Part shown: piece after piece, positions 1 through 10,570 of the stretch
How positions within the stretch are numbered: the first letter of the stretch is position 1
Layout of the letters: every line of letters starts with the position of its first letter
From: Hydrangea macrophylla
Taxonomy: Eukaryota > Streptophyta > Magnoliopsida > Cornales > Hydrangeaceae
Length of the DNA stretch: 64,000 bases
Reading direction: 5' to 3'
Assembly (NCBI GenBank): GCA_033977485.1
Contig: CM066988.1
Location: forward strand, 3,618,501 to 3,682,500
Made by a program: the position numbers and the translations under genes
The notes under the pieces: generated by a model
The model's input: only the letters and a program-made list of their open reading frames with translations
What the model was told of the DNA's origin: nothing
The model's database searches: none

Positions 1-65
1 GAATGTGGGTTCTGACCAACCCGTCAGTTCCGGTGATGATGACAGAGATCCCTTTTCCTGACTAG

Positions 66-218
66 ACTCGGGCAGAGGACTTGACCAGTTTCTCCCAGAT
101 GGGTCCTCCCCAAGAGTGGGTTCAGAACGATCTACGAGAAAGATCGAAGGAGGGCAATAGTGAGGTGGGTGAGGATGAGGATGGTGGTCTAAAGAAGAAG
201 AGGAAGACGAAACCATGA
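66..218 (+). CDS. Possible last coding exon of an unidentified gene (5' part outside the window)
   Basis: An open frame runs from 66 to a TGA at 216-218. Its composition looks like a real protein end: an acidic stretch (EVGEDEDGG) followed by a lysine/arginine tail (KKKRKTKP). It is preceded by a pyrimidine-rich stretch ending in TAG at 63-65, which would serve as a 3' splice site. Upstream, another frame (2-61) also reads acidic and protein-like, so the alternative is one frameshifted coding region. The sequence that follows is T-rich with a GA microsatellite and looks like a 3' untranslated region. I do not recognise the family, and the basic tail alone does not establish nuclear localisation. 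Confidence 0.3.
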   Translation, partial: TRAEDLTSFSQMGPPQEWVQNDLRERSKEGNSEVGEDEDGGLKKKRKTKP

Positions 219-251
219 AACCCAGAAAGACAAAGGATCAGAAGGTTAGCT

Positions 252-298
<47 letters not shown>

Positions 299-1084
299 TG
301 TATGGAATTTTTTCCATTCCCTTGTGTTGATGGTATGTTGTCCATGTGGGACATTTGCTTCATTTCTGTATAGGGGTATTTGGGGATTTTGATCTTTCTT
401 CTCAAGCTTTTGGGTTTTGCAATTGTTGGTGTGATGTTGAAGATAAGAGAGAGAGAAGATGGTGTATGTATTGTTGCTAATTGTTGATGTATTTAACCTT
501 TTTTTTCCTTGTGGAATCTTTTGGTTTCTTGGAGGGCTTGGTCGTTGTTGTCAATTTTTTGTGGGTTTCTTGGTTATACAGTTATAATTCTTGGTTAGGC
601 ATGAAAATCAGATGAGGCATTTCTTGGTTATACTTCTCTACCAAAGAAAGTTTTGTATTTTGATTAGCCAATGGGTGGTTGGAGAGAGGAAAAAGAGAGA
701 GAGATGGGAGAGATGGATTAATGATATGGTTGTGATCTACATAAGGGGCAAAATCGTCTTTATACTATGGATGTTAGGAAATCTTACAGTTGCACTTTGC
801 ACAATACTAGAGTGGGGTTATGTGTTACAATTGGAACTACAGGGGCGGTTATGTGCCACTAGCTCAAACCACAGGGGGAAAAAAGATAATTTACCCTATT
901 TTTTTTGGGTCAAAAAGATGATCTGTAGTTGATTTCTTACAGTTCAAAGAACAAATTGAAAAATTAATTAGAGTATATGTACATGTATGTATGTGTGTAT
1001 GTATATGTGTGTGTGTGTTTAGGATGAGAGAGAATCTGGCATGCGTTTGGGATATGACTTTTGTATTTGTTCTTGTAACAAATA
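219..1084. other. Noncoding flank with (GA)19 microsatellite
   Basis: No supportable gene. A pure GA run lies at 257-294. The stretch to about 590 is T-rich and could be the 3' untranslated region of the preceding exon. The ORF at 591-932 is low-complexity and matches nothing I know. Confidence 0.6.
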
Positions 1085-1547
1085 TTATTTGGGTTGGGAC
1101 ACCCACATTGAACTTGGGGTCCAACATGCCTTGCTTGGTTGCTAAGTATCCCCATAAGGAGTCCTATTCAAATCCTATTAGGAGAGTGCTTATATATGGA
1201 AGTTGTATATATTACAACTAAGAGAGATGATCACAAAAAATATTATACACACACTTGTCTCTTTCTCTCTCTCTCTCTCTCTCTCTCGGCTATCTCTCTC
1301 TCTCTCTCTCTCTAGCTTAATCACTAAGGAAGCTTGGGATTTAGCACGTGAACATCAAGGGGATTGCTCTAGTAGTCGTTCTTGTGACCATAGCGAAGTA
1401 TAAGGCGTACACGGAGGCTAGTATTCTCCGATTGGAAGAACAAGGTTGAGGGCTCGTAACAATCAACGATCTACGATCTGTCAGGTTCAATTCTGCTAGG
1501 TAATGTCCTAAACCCTACCCTATGCATGTGTGTGAGTTTATCTACAT

Positions 1548-1560
1548 TGGTATCTGAGCC
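1548..1560 (+). promoter_or_regulatory. tRNA-Met-type primer-binding site
   Basis: TGGTATCTGAGCC lies one base after an LTR-like end (TCTACA). It resembles the TGGTATCAGAGC primer-binding site of copia elements with one substitution. Confidence 0.6.
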
Positions 1561-3693
1561 TATAGGTTGATTTGTTCGCCTGTATAAGGATCCATCATAT
1601 TCAAGATTTATTTTTTGGACCTTTTTTTTTTATCAAAAACAAATCTCGTGATGGGTTTACATGTAAACTTTAATATTCTTCTGATTTTTTGATATGGATC
1701 TGTTCTAATATATCATATGAGGCTACCCTCAAAGTTTCATGGCCTAATTATCTCAAACGAAGGAGATAAATCAAACCCTAGTTTGATAAACCGATAAATT
1801 CGAAAAAAATTCTCAACTTTAGGCACATTTTCTGGACGATTTAGACATCCAAGTGGTCTATTTTTTTGGCACAAACCTCATCTACTCCATGAGGGCTTTC
1901 CAATTGTATATCATACACGACTTTTCGTTTCTCAACGAAGCCGTGGCAAGGCCGCAAAGTGGGCACCGCGCGCAGCCGCTGTGCTGCCAATTCTGGGTTT
2001 CTTCTTGAGGAAGCCCCTTTAGCCCACGCCCACTCTCATAGTGGAGAGTGGGGCCCACTCGTCGGCCGATGGTGGTCCGGTAGGCACGAGTTCGGCGAGT
2101 GGGGGTCCCACATTGGGTCCCGGTCCATAATATAATTTTTAAATATTTTCTTGAAAATGTTAAGTATTTATTATATAATTAAAACATTTTTTGTTATTTA
2201 AAAAAATTAGTTTTTAATTTGCTAAAAAATATTTTAATTAATTTAAAATTTAGGAAAATTTAGGAAAATTATGTTTTTATTTTTCCTATGTTAGTGGCAT
2301 CGTGTGGGACCCATAATAGGTTTAGTGGAAATTAATCCATTACTTTTGGTATTTTTGAATATGTAAAAGTATGTGTTTTTAATTGCTAAATATATCCAAA
2401 ACACAATATTAATTTTTATAATTAATATGTGACAGAAAGTATAATGTTTGGAGTTTTGAGAAAAAGTTTAGGGATTGTCGTGGCATATTTGTGGTATTTT
2501 AGAGTATTAAAACATGTTTTTGGATACCATTTTAATTGCTTAAAATATCTATATATGAATATAAATTTTTGTAATTAATATGATGTGTTTAGTACACTAT
2601 ACTGGGCCATATAAAACTTTAAGAAATGGCTGATTCCTTCAAATTTTTTTTTTTTTAGGAATTTATGCCTTATTGCTGATTTATTTGACAATAAATCAAT
2701 TTAATTTGTTAAATTGATTAAATTAATGTTTAAGACTCCCATAGTTTTTGAAAATTTTCTATTTATGTTAAAAATCAGTTTTTGAACATTTCAAAATTTC
2801 CTATGTGATTTTTGGCAAATTTAAAACTTTTTATGAATTGTTTTAAACAGATTTTTTGGGAATCTATATATTAATTATTTAAACTAAGTTGACTTAATTA
2901 GTTAGATCAACTTGAAGTTTAATGGGCCTTTAATCTATTTTGAAAATTTTTATTTATTATGGAAACTTTGGTTTTCAATATAATTAAAATATTTCAAATG
3001 TTCTGTTTAGAGGCTTTCTGAATTATTGGTCATGTAGTAATTATTTTTTGGTAGATAATTGTATGACCTTAGACCCTTTATCTCTCTTCCTTAAGTGGAA
3101 TAGAGGGCAAGTCCATTCACTTCTAATTTATACCACATGAGTGCTTGTTGAATGTGATTGCATTAATCCAGTTAAATGTGAATGGACTATAAAATTGACA
3201 ATTAGGAGAGCTTGTGTTGTCACGATGTATGTTTAAAATTGTTCTCATGTATACTTATGAGCAAAGCATCCCTATTTTTTCATGGCTATAATTGTAAAGT
3301 GAAGATGAGACTTTATTTTTATGTTTTCGAAAAGCCATTTTGTAAAGGGATGAATTTTCTTTGATCATAAATTATACATTTGAATTATTTTAGCATGAAC
3401 TCCAAAATTGTCAATTGGGATCCATGCGCAATTTTTGTATGGTGCACTTTATTACATGTGGATGACAATAGATAGGTTAAGTGCTATCTATGTGTGTTTG
3501 TTTTAGGAAAATCAATTAGAAAATGTTTTCTTAAGTTACAAAAGTAAAGTGATGACTACGAGCAATGTAGATTTTCGATCTTGAAATTGTAATAAAAGAA
3601 ATTCTCTTTAATTGGATTTTAAAAACAAATAATTTTTGGAATAATGCGTGTTATAATAATGTCAACCTCTTCTGCATGTTCTCGAATGTAGAA
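1561..3693. other. AT-rich internal or untranslated region of the copia fragment
   Basis: There are 2.1 kb with no ORF of note. A GC-rich island at 1930-2120 (GCGCGCAGCCGC, GGTCCCACATTGGG) is followed by DNA rich in A and T runs. It could be a very long leader, as in non-autonomous elements, or inserted DNA. I see no recognisable repeats in it. Confidence 0.4.
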
Positions 3694-4086
3694 ATGGCAA
3701 CCAACTAGCTCATTATTGAACTTAACAAAGACAACAAACTAAATGGGAAAAATTATGACCTATGGAAGATCAAAGTGACCTTCCTATTTAATGATCAGAA
3801 GCTCATGGAGCACAATGAAAATTCAATGGTCCAACCTGTCATGGTTGAAGGTGTGACTGAGGCTCAACACCGCCGGGCATTAGATGCCTACAAAGCTAGG
3901 CACAAGAAGAATAGTTGTGTACGCATCATTATGTTGAGCAACATGATCTCCTTTCTATTAATTGAGTTAAGTCAAAGTCATCTTGTCCCTAGTCTTGTTG
4001 GGACTATGCTAATCTTATGTCAAGTTGGTGCACTGGTCCCAGGATATAACGTGTCAATAATAGCCACACATATATGGCTCTATTGA
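3694..4086 (+). pseudogene. Truncated copia gag fragment
   Basis: Reading from ATG 3694, there is one early stop (the TAG after MATN) and then LNGKNYDLWKIKV. This is the LxGxNYxxW signature of plant copia Gag (DUF4219/UBN2 type). Similarity fades after about 3920, where the frame becomes hydrophobic and atypical, suggesting a frameshift. Gag would package element RNA into virus-like particles; this copy is far too short to function. No zinc knuckle, protease or polymerase follows. Confidence 0.55.
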
Positions 4087-4670
4087 GCTAGTTAGTCATG
4101 GATCTCTATTCAGCCTGTCAAAAATCTATATAGCAGTACTTGGGTTTATGTCCAGTAGAATAGTCTATTTCTGTAAACTTTATAGAAATTCTTATTGGAA
4201 GATGTTGAAGCAGTGACCTCACAGTGGTCTCTAATTAAAATTTAGTGGTCCCACAGCCACATCATTTGAGATAAGTTTTTGGGATTTGGATTTGGGAAGC
4301 ATAGAATTATACTTCGTTTGTGTTGTGTTGTGTTGTGTGCGCGTGTGTGTATTCAGGAAGTAATAAAAAAAATAGTTTCGTTTTATTGCCACATGTGTTC
4401 ATTGCCATATGTGTTCAAAATTATGTTTGGAATGCAAATTTGAAATGTAGATTAAACAAAGTATCTAAGAAAAAATCTCTTATTCTGTTCCTCGCAAAGA
4501 TGAGAACTCTTAGGTCTTTTGGCCTCCATTAGAAAATCAATCTAATAGATGAATCTCATGTGGTAATAAGACCACTAAAAATTTCTACAATGAAAATTAG
4601 ATCGTTCTATTGCCCTATGTGTTAAGAACTATATCCATAACAGAAAAAGGAAATTTTCTCGTAGGCCTTG
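4087..4670. other. Unassigned AT-rich spacer
   Basis: No gene recognised. It contains a short GT/TGTTG-rich run (4320-4350) and a spurious ORF. It ends at the first base of the next LTR copy. Confidence 0.5.
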
Positions 4671-5077
4671 TGTTTACACCCTAAATTAGGGTTTCCCAAG
4701 GCTCGTGACGGTCACGTAGACTGAGGACGTGATCACAGGACCATGTAGGCAGATGAACAGGTTATGAGACCGATGACATAGGAAAGACCGATATCTGATC
4801 TAGCTGCTGGTAAGGATGGTACATTCAATAGGAGGATATCGGTGTCAAGACCGAGGACAGGTTGATACAAGGTTCTCAAAGAAATACCCCAGTTTCAACA
4901 AGGATGGCGAGTGGTAAAGCAGCATCAACAGTAGCCATAAGATCGGTCATACTAGACCGATCCCCAACCTATCTATGATTATTGAACCCTAATATCGGCA
5001 AGAGAAACGCGGCTCTAATAAAGATATTGGTCCCAAAAGGCAAGGCCGATATCAGCAGATAAGGCCGATGACGTCCT
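4671..5077 (+). repeat. Truncated LTR copy 1
   Basis: Nearly identical to 6326-6734 of LTR copy 2. Homology stops abruptly after GTCCT at 5077, where the antisense mobile-domain sequence begins. Confidence 0.75.
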
Positions 5078-6038
5078 TATCGGGGAAGTAGGATTGCAGC
5101 CAACATTGGAGGAGCCAAAGGGCTCCTCCCGAATTTTTGAAATCGGAAAAAATGAATTCAAGAATGCCACGGTATAAGTGGGAAAGAATAAGAGGAGCAA
5201 GTGCAAGTTTTGTGCCCGAGGCAAAAGCAAGGGCGATGTGGGTGTATTCTTTGGTTATGCCGTATGAGGCCGAGCAAAAGATAAATCGGTTCAGCCAATA
5301 GATCAAGAAGGCAACATGTTCTCGATCAGTGACCTCTCCTTGTTCCATACTGGCCGAGATGAAAGGACCGAAGCCAGTAATAACACGAGAACCCTTGCCC
5401 GATGTGGTCCTAGGGTATTCGAACTCAAGTGCGGACGAAAGGTTAGGAGTAACTTCCTCACCATGGACAGGAAGACCAGTAAGGAAACAAACATCTTGGA
5501 TTGTTGGGCTCATAAGGCCGCAACGGAAGAAGAAAGCGTTGGCCGAGGTCGACCAGAAGAAGAGAGAAGAAAAGAAGAGAGGCTTATCAAGGTAAAATCT
5601 CTCTCAGCTAAGCATAATGGCATCATAGATGTCAAGGGCCTTCCATAGGTCCTTTTTCACCTCCGCCAATCGGTCTACCCAGGAGATCCAGTTAGGAGAA
5701 AGAATAGGCCAATTTTGCAAGGGGTTAGAAGGGGCATACTGGGAGCCCCAATCAAAGTTAGGGGATTGATAGAGTAGCTCCTTGTCTTCTACAACCAGAG
5801 GGAAGTAGGGATCTAAAGAAGATGGGGGAAAAGAATCAAAAGAAGGACCAAGTCCTATTGAAGAACTTGGAGGAAGAGGAGTCAATACCTGAGGGTTGAT
5901 TAGCCCAGGAATGGTCTCGAGGGCTTGCTTAACGGCGGTGGCATTTGTTTATACCACAGGCGCAGTACCAGTAGCAGCAGGAGAAGACGAGGTAGCACCG
6001 GCGGTGTGGGAAGCACCAGTTGCAGAGGAAGAAGCCAT
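5052..6038 (-). pseudogene. Plant mobile domain (PMD, aminotransferase-like) protein, broken antisense ORF
   Basis: The frame starts at ATG 6038-6036 (MASSSATG...) and stays in one phase to 5052, with two in-frame stops at 5951-5949 and 5606-5604. The segment around 5600-5460 (SPTIQDVCFLTGLPVHG) matches the M/S-PT-DV-LTGLP-G core of the plant mobile domain found in MUSTANG-type transposases and as an extra ORF in Tat retrotransposons. The leader is rich in Ser/Ala/Thr/Pro, as in such ORFs. The C-terminal part is missing, because the frame runs into truncated LTR copy 1 and ends within it. About 328 codons remain. The role of PMD proteins in retroelements is not settled. A TATA-like box sits about 80 bp upstream, so this strand may have had its own promoter. 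Confidence 0.65.
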
Positions 6039-6117
6039 GGAAATTTGAGAAGGAAAGAAAATTTTCCGAGAAAGTAAAGGCAAGAAAGTAGAGTGAAAAA
6101 TGACAAGGGTTGGAATG

Positions 6118-6128
6118 ATTTATATAGA
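6118..6128 (-). promoter_or_regulatory. TATA-like box for the antisense PMD ORF
   Basis: On the minus strand, CTATATAAATC lies about 80 bp upstream of ATG 6038, a usual distance for a plant core promoter with a short leader. Confidence 0.4.
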
Positions 6129-6325
6129 AGGAGAAGGGGGTCATCATGATTTGGGAACGGGTTCCCAAGAGGTACGCCTCGTTTCTGGAAACGAGGAAGC
6201 ATGAGCTATTGGGGAAATGCCACGTGGAGCCGTACGCCCCCAGTTGCAGAGTAGCATTAAATTTGAATTTTAAAACGTCTCATCAAACTAATGGCGCCAT
6301 GTTTGACAAGACGTTTTTGGGGCAT

Positions 6326-7627
6326 TGTTTACACCCTAAATTAGGGTTTTCCAAGGCTCATGACGGTCACGTAGACTGAGGACGTCATCACAGGACCATG
6401 TAGGCAGATGAACATGTTATGAGGCCGATGACGTAGGAAAGACCGATATCTGATCTAGCTGCTGGTAAGGATGGTACATTCAATAGGAGGATATCGGTGT
6501 CAAGACCGAGGACAGGTTGATACAAGGTTCTTAAAGAAATACCCCAATTTCAACAAGGATGGCGAGTGGCAAAGCAACATAAACAATAGCCATAAGATCG
6601 GTCATACTAGACCGATCCCCAACCTATCTATGATTATTGAACCCTAATATCGGTAAGAGAAACGCGGCTCTAATAAAGATATCGGTCCCAAAAGGCAAGG
6701 TTGATATCAGCAGATAAGGTCGATGATGTCCTCTACAGATCCTACAGTGGTAAGACCGTAGGATGATAGCTAACAGCAGCCATGCAAGAAAATGTAATAT
6801 CGGGCTTTGAGTAAAAAGGCAACATCGGTTAAAATAGATCGAGAAACGCAAGTAGGCTTCCTACTGACTAGAAGGCCGACTTCTGTTATTGGCAAGGATT
6901 AAGCTACTCAGGGAAGGACACAAGCGGTCCTGGATCGACTCAGGTGGTAGGCAGTTAAGCATGGATGAGAACGTGGTCTTCAGAACGTGCTGAGCTGGAA
7001 GGGAGGCAGTTACGAGAGAAGAACATGGCAGAAATGGGATCATCACACAAGTCATGGAAGTTGATCATGGGACATAGTGGGAGCAGAAACTGTTACATGC
7101 CTAGAAACAGGGGCCACTAAACCCACTAACCCCACTAAACCCACTAACCCCATTATCCCCACTAACATGAACGGTTATGCAAACAAGTCTATAAATAGGG
7201 TAGGTGGTGCAACATTTGGAAGGGGCTAACACACACGCCACTTCTGCTCTCAGCAGACTTTAGTGTCTCCTCATAACAATTCTCTTTTGTTCTTGAGTGA
7301 TTTTGAGTGATCTGTGAGTTCTTGTTCCTGAGTGCTCGTTTTTTGTTTGTTACTTTGAACGTTTGTAATCACTACTTTTCAATCAATGGAGAAGATGATG
7401 TCTATGGAGGTATTCTGAATTGTTGTACTTAGTTCGCCTTTTTTCCAGTTTCCATTTGTAATTTCTTGCTTGCATCAGAGTAGAGAAAGCCCACATTCTG
7501 TTGTTTTATTATTAATAACAAATCGCTTGATTAGAAGTCAGATTAGGTAATCATAATCACCACCACTTTGAGTCAACACGGACTCTGACACGCCCAACGC
7601 ACACCTCACCAGAAATTATTGCAAACA
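6326..7627 (+). repeat. Full-length LTR copy 2 (1302 bp)
   Basis: Begins TGTTTACACC and ends GCAAACA (TG...CA). It contains a TATA box, TATAAATA, at 7190-7197, preceded by a short ACCCACTA-type tandem repeat (about 7118-7165). A plausible transcribed leader follows. Confidence 0.7.
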
Positions 7628-7632
7628 ATTTT

Positions 7633-7651
7633 TGGCACGCCCGGTGGGACC
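7633..7651 (+). promoter_or_regulatory. Primer-binding-site-like sequence after LTR copy 2
   Basis: TGGCACGCCCGGTGGGACC lies five bases after the LTR end, the position and TGGC start expected of a gypsy-type primer-binding site. I have not assigned the tRNA. Confidence 0.5.
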
Positions 7652-7882
7652 CCGTGTCAAATGGCTGCAAAGGGAACATGATCTAAGGGAATTTCCCAGG
7701 AGGTAGGCTCACGGGGGCTTGTTTAGTACCCAGTTTGGTACATAGGACTAAGATGATTCGGTGCTACTTTGATTAAACGCATTTGGTAAGGTACAATCAC
7801 TACTGCTTAAAAGAATAAGTTTTTCTTAAAGTGAAGTGAAAAATTTCATCCATATGATAATCATCAGTCATATGTATATTTG

Positions 7883-8395
7883 CAGGGGCGGAATCAGGAA
7901 TTTTGGCCAGGGGGGGGGGCTAGGCTATACGGGGGTTCGGGGGCAGCGCCCCCCGAGGCGATTTTTTTGAGGTCTATTTATACATAATTGACGATTTTTT
8001 TAGGGTCTACTTGTCTATAATTGTGATTTTTTGGGAATATACTTATAATATAAGTCTATTCGGTGTCATGTAAATATTGTATAATGTCTTTCAAAATTTT
8101 AAGGGAGACTATTTCTAAAATGCATAAAATTATCACACTAAAAGGGTAATTTTTAAAATTTTAGGCACATTTCCTTTGAGTTGTATATACCTGTATATCA
8201 ATATATATGTAGTTGATAGCACTAAATTGGGCCTTGGATCCTATTGAGGGCCTAAACATAAATTTAGGGGGGGCCTACACATAGTTGAGGAGAGCCTAAA
8301 TGTAAAATGCTAAAAAAAAATTAAGAGTAAAATTTTAATTCTCAAAATCTCAGAGAGTCCTGCGCCCCCCTCGTCCTTATGTGCATCCGCCAGTG
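7883..8395. mobile_element. hAT-type MITE, 513 bp, perfect 8-bp target duplication
   Basis: Flanked on both sides by TATATTTG (7875-7882 and 8396-8403). The ends are CAGGGGCGGA and, reverse-complemented, CACTGGCGGA: inverted termini with the CA(N)GG start and 8-bp duplication of hAT elements. The interior is AT-rich with G runs and has no coding capacity. Confidence 0.85.
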
Positions 8396-8657
8396 TATAT
8401 TTGGGCAAGTACATGTAAGTATATTATACATACACCTGTATATTGCATGTTCGATCTGTTTCCTCTTTTAACAACTAGCGCCATATGATTGCCACGTAAT
8501 AGATGTATATCTTGTTTTAGGGAAAAATTGCTTTATGTGGTCTGAGAAATGGAGCTATTGTGACGGTTGACGCTCGCCAAAAACCAGAAGGTTTTCCTAC
8601 TAGACTTACTAGATATCGAATTCCTTACCCTTATCGTGGAAATAGTGAGCCTTCACG

Positions 8658-9113
8658 CTATGATTGGGAGTTTAGGAGAGAAAAGAAGAGAAGAGAAAGT
8701 CATAAGTAAGGAGAGAAAAGAAGAGAAGAGAAAGGATGGTGTTTTCTTTCATCTTGATTGGGAGTTGAGGAGAGAAGAGAAAGTAACTTTCTTTCCCCTT
8801 GATTGCAAGTTGAGAAGAAAAGAAAAGAAAAGAAATTAAAGTTACCATTCTATCCCCACTTAGATGAAATTACAATTAAGTAAGATTAAACTAGAAGGGT
8901 ATAGTGGGTATTAAGAAATATTAATTAATCCCCACTTTCTTTTCTCTCCTTTTCTTCCCAATTTGGAGAGAAAGAAATTGAAAGAAAGTGAGGCTAGTTT
9001 TCTCTCCTTTTCTCTCCTCATTAAAACTCGCAATCGAGAGAAAGCGAGAGAAAGTGAGGTACTTTCTCTCCCTTTCTCTTCTTTTCTCTCATTTTTGTAA
9101 CTCCCAATCATAG
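8658..9113. mobile_element. Foldback MITE with purine-rich arms
   Basis: A perfect 15-bp inverted repeat (CTATGATTGGGAGTT, 8658-8672 and 9099-9113) continues inward as imperfect GAGAGAAAAGAAGAGAA arms. The sub-terminal motif GATTGGGAGTTGAGGAGAGAA recurs inside (about 8755 and 8800, and inverted near 9020). The purine/pyrimidine strand asymmetry switches at the middle. No clear target duplication is seen. The ORFs here are low-complexity. Confidence 0.6.
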
Positions 9114-9300
9114 AAAAAGAAAAGGAAAATCAAAAGAGATGAGATAGTGTTTGGGTACAAGGGTGATGTGATCGCGATCCTAACATTCCATCCCTCTTGA
9201 TATTCCGTTACATGGGGTATGTCTAGGAAAGCGGTCAAGTTAGTGAAATTGACATTAATAGGCGGGGAAGACTAATTCAATAACACACCATGTACTCCTT

Positions 9301-9835
9301 TCATTCTTGTTCTGAATTTCAGGACGGAATTCTTTTAAGGGGGGTAAAGTGTAAAAACCCAGAATTTCATTAAGGGTATTGTGGTAATTTGGTGGTCATT
9401 GAGTGGACCCAACTTAAACGCAAGGTTTTCAATAATTTTCTGAACAATCGTTTGAGAGGTAGTTTTCCTGCTATATGTATTCTTTTTCTTTTTCTTTTCT
9501 CTTTCTATTTTTTTTTTATATGTAGTGTAATACTTTTATTAAAGACTACTTTTAGAAGGATTACTACATAGTTGGAATCCATTGAGGTCTTATCCTAGGA
9601 TGTCAACCGTTTCTTGGACTATTGCAACATAATTATCATCCTCTAAAGTAAACATGCAACACTCTGTTTTTTGGATATTATTTTATTCCGTGTTTGCATG
9701 ATCTCATGATGGGGTGATTGCAAGCATAAGGCAATTCTACAATTCACGTCGAACGTAACAACCCCCAATATTTTTCATCCCTCCTAGAGGTTTCGTGTAA
9801 TCCTATAGTGGTGTGATTTTTTTTTGTCCATATTT
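9301..9835 (+). mobile_element. 3' end of a chromovirus-type gypsy element (polypurine tract plus LTR start)
   Basis: GGACGGAATTCTTTTAAGGGGGG at about 9322-9344 resembles the conserved end of chromovirus internal regions just before the 3' LTR. It is followed by GTAAAG and an LTR-like start, TGTAAAAACCCAG, at 9350. The LTR end is not found; the region is interrupted by the SINE at 9857 and may be truncated. No pol coding remains upstream. Confidence 0.45.
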
Positions 9836-9856
9836 GGTGTTTATCTATTTAATTAA
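9836..9856. repeat. SINE target-site duplication, left copy
   Basis: This 21-bp sequence (GGTGTTTATC...TTAATTAA) is repeated exactly at 12619-12639. It flanks the SINE that is split by the small LTR element. Confidence 0.85.
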
Positions 9857-9975
9857 TTTAATTTTTTTTTTTGCTAAAAAAAAAGGGGAGGCGGGGGCAA
9901 TCAGCGTAGCAACTCTCCCTTGGCGTGACCATAGGAGCCCCTCCCCGATGTGGAATGTCCGGTTTGAGTCATAGC

Positions 9976-10570
9976 TGTTAGGATTATATCACATGTGGGG
10001 CAATCCCATTAATTTAGGGATTGTGATTTGGCTAGATTCCTAATGTGAGTTGGTTTCCTTGATAGAGTTATATTACTTGTCCAATAAGTAATGGGTTGGA
10101 AACTCTATATAAGGGGATGTTGTATAGGAATTTAGGATAGAGCCCTTGGTGTACCAAGTTGGGGGTCTCCCCTCATGGGGTTGCATGGTCTAGGGTGAGA
10201 GAGATATTAATCATTGGGGTTTTCTGTGAGGGTTGTTCACAATGATAGGGATGTGAGGTAGGGATGGGTATTTCTTTATCTCTGTGATTTCTCTATGTTA
10301 CAGTGATTAATTGTGTCGGGTTCTTTGGGGTATTGAGTGAGGAGAGTACAAGGGTCTTTGTATTTGGGTTATGAGATTTAATCCATGTAAGCTTGTACCA
10401 TGTTTTACTCAATAGTGAAAGAATGGATCTCTCGGGTGTGGACGTAGGCAGGTATTTGGCCGAACCACGTAGAAATCTGTGTGTCTTTTCTTTGGTGTGC
10501 ATGTTTAATTACTGTTCATGTGTGTGTGTTTATTTGGGGGAATTTGATTCCGCGTGTTAAATTTCCAACA
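9976..10570 (+). repeat. 5' LTR of the small element
   Basis: TGTTAGG...CCAACA. A TATA box, CTATATAAGG, lies at about 10102-10111 and should start element transcription. Confidence 0.9.

Larger units (their letters stand above)
1085..4090 (+). mobile_element. Decayed Ty1/copia-type LTR retrotransposon fragment
   Basis: A probable LTR ends in ACA at 1546. Immediately after it, TGGTATCTGAGCC (1548-1560) is one change from the initiator-tRNA-Met primer-binding site usual for plant copia elements. The left LTR edge is not resolved; about 1085 is a guess. A gag fragment lies at 3694-4086. Between the primer site and gag are 2.1 kb of AT-rich DNA with no coding frame. No pol and no second LTR are seen. 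The LTR contains a long CT tract at 1261-1313. Confidence 0.55.
4671..7735 (+). mobile_element. Rearranged Ty3/gypsy (Tat/Retand-like) block with antisense mobile-domain ORF
   Basis: Two direct copies of one LTR start with TGTTTACACC. The first (4671-5077) is truncated; the second (6326-7627) is full length, ends in GCAAACA and is followed by a primer-site-like TGGCACGCCCGGTGGGACC at 7633-7651. Between them lies 1.25 kb with a broken gene on the opposite strand and, just before LTR2, a purine/T-rich polypurine-tract candidate (TTTTTGGGGCAT, 6314-6325). Established knowledge: several Tat-lineage gypsy elements carry extra antisense ORFs near the 3' LTR, some with a plant mobile domain. I infer that gag-pol was deleted and that the piece after LTR2 is the start of a second, truncated internal region. 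Confidence 0.6.

Noticed and set aside
4678..4696. CCCTAAATTAGGG, resembling telomere repeat
   Set aside because: A single palindromic occurrence at an LTR start, not a TTTAGGG array.
5316..5648. Plus-strand charged ORF opposite the PMD gene
   Set aside because: Antisense shadow of the PMD coding frame.
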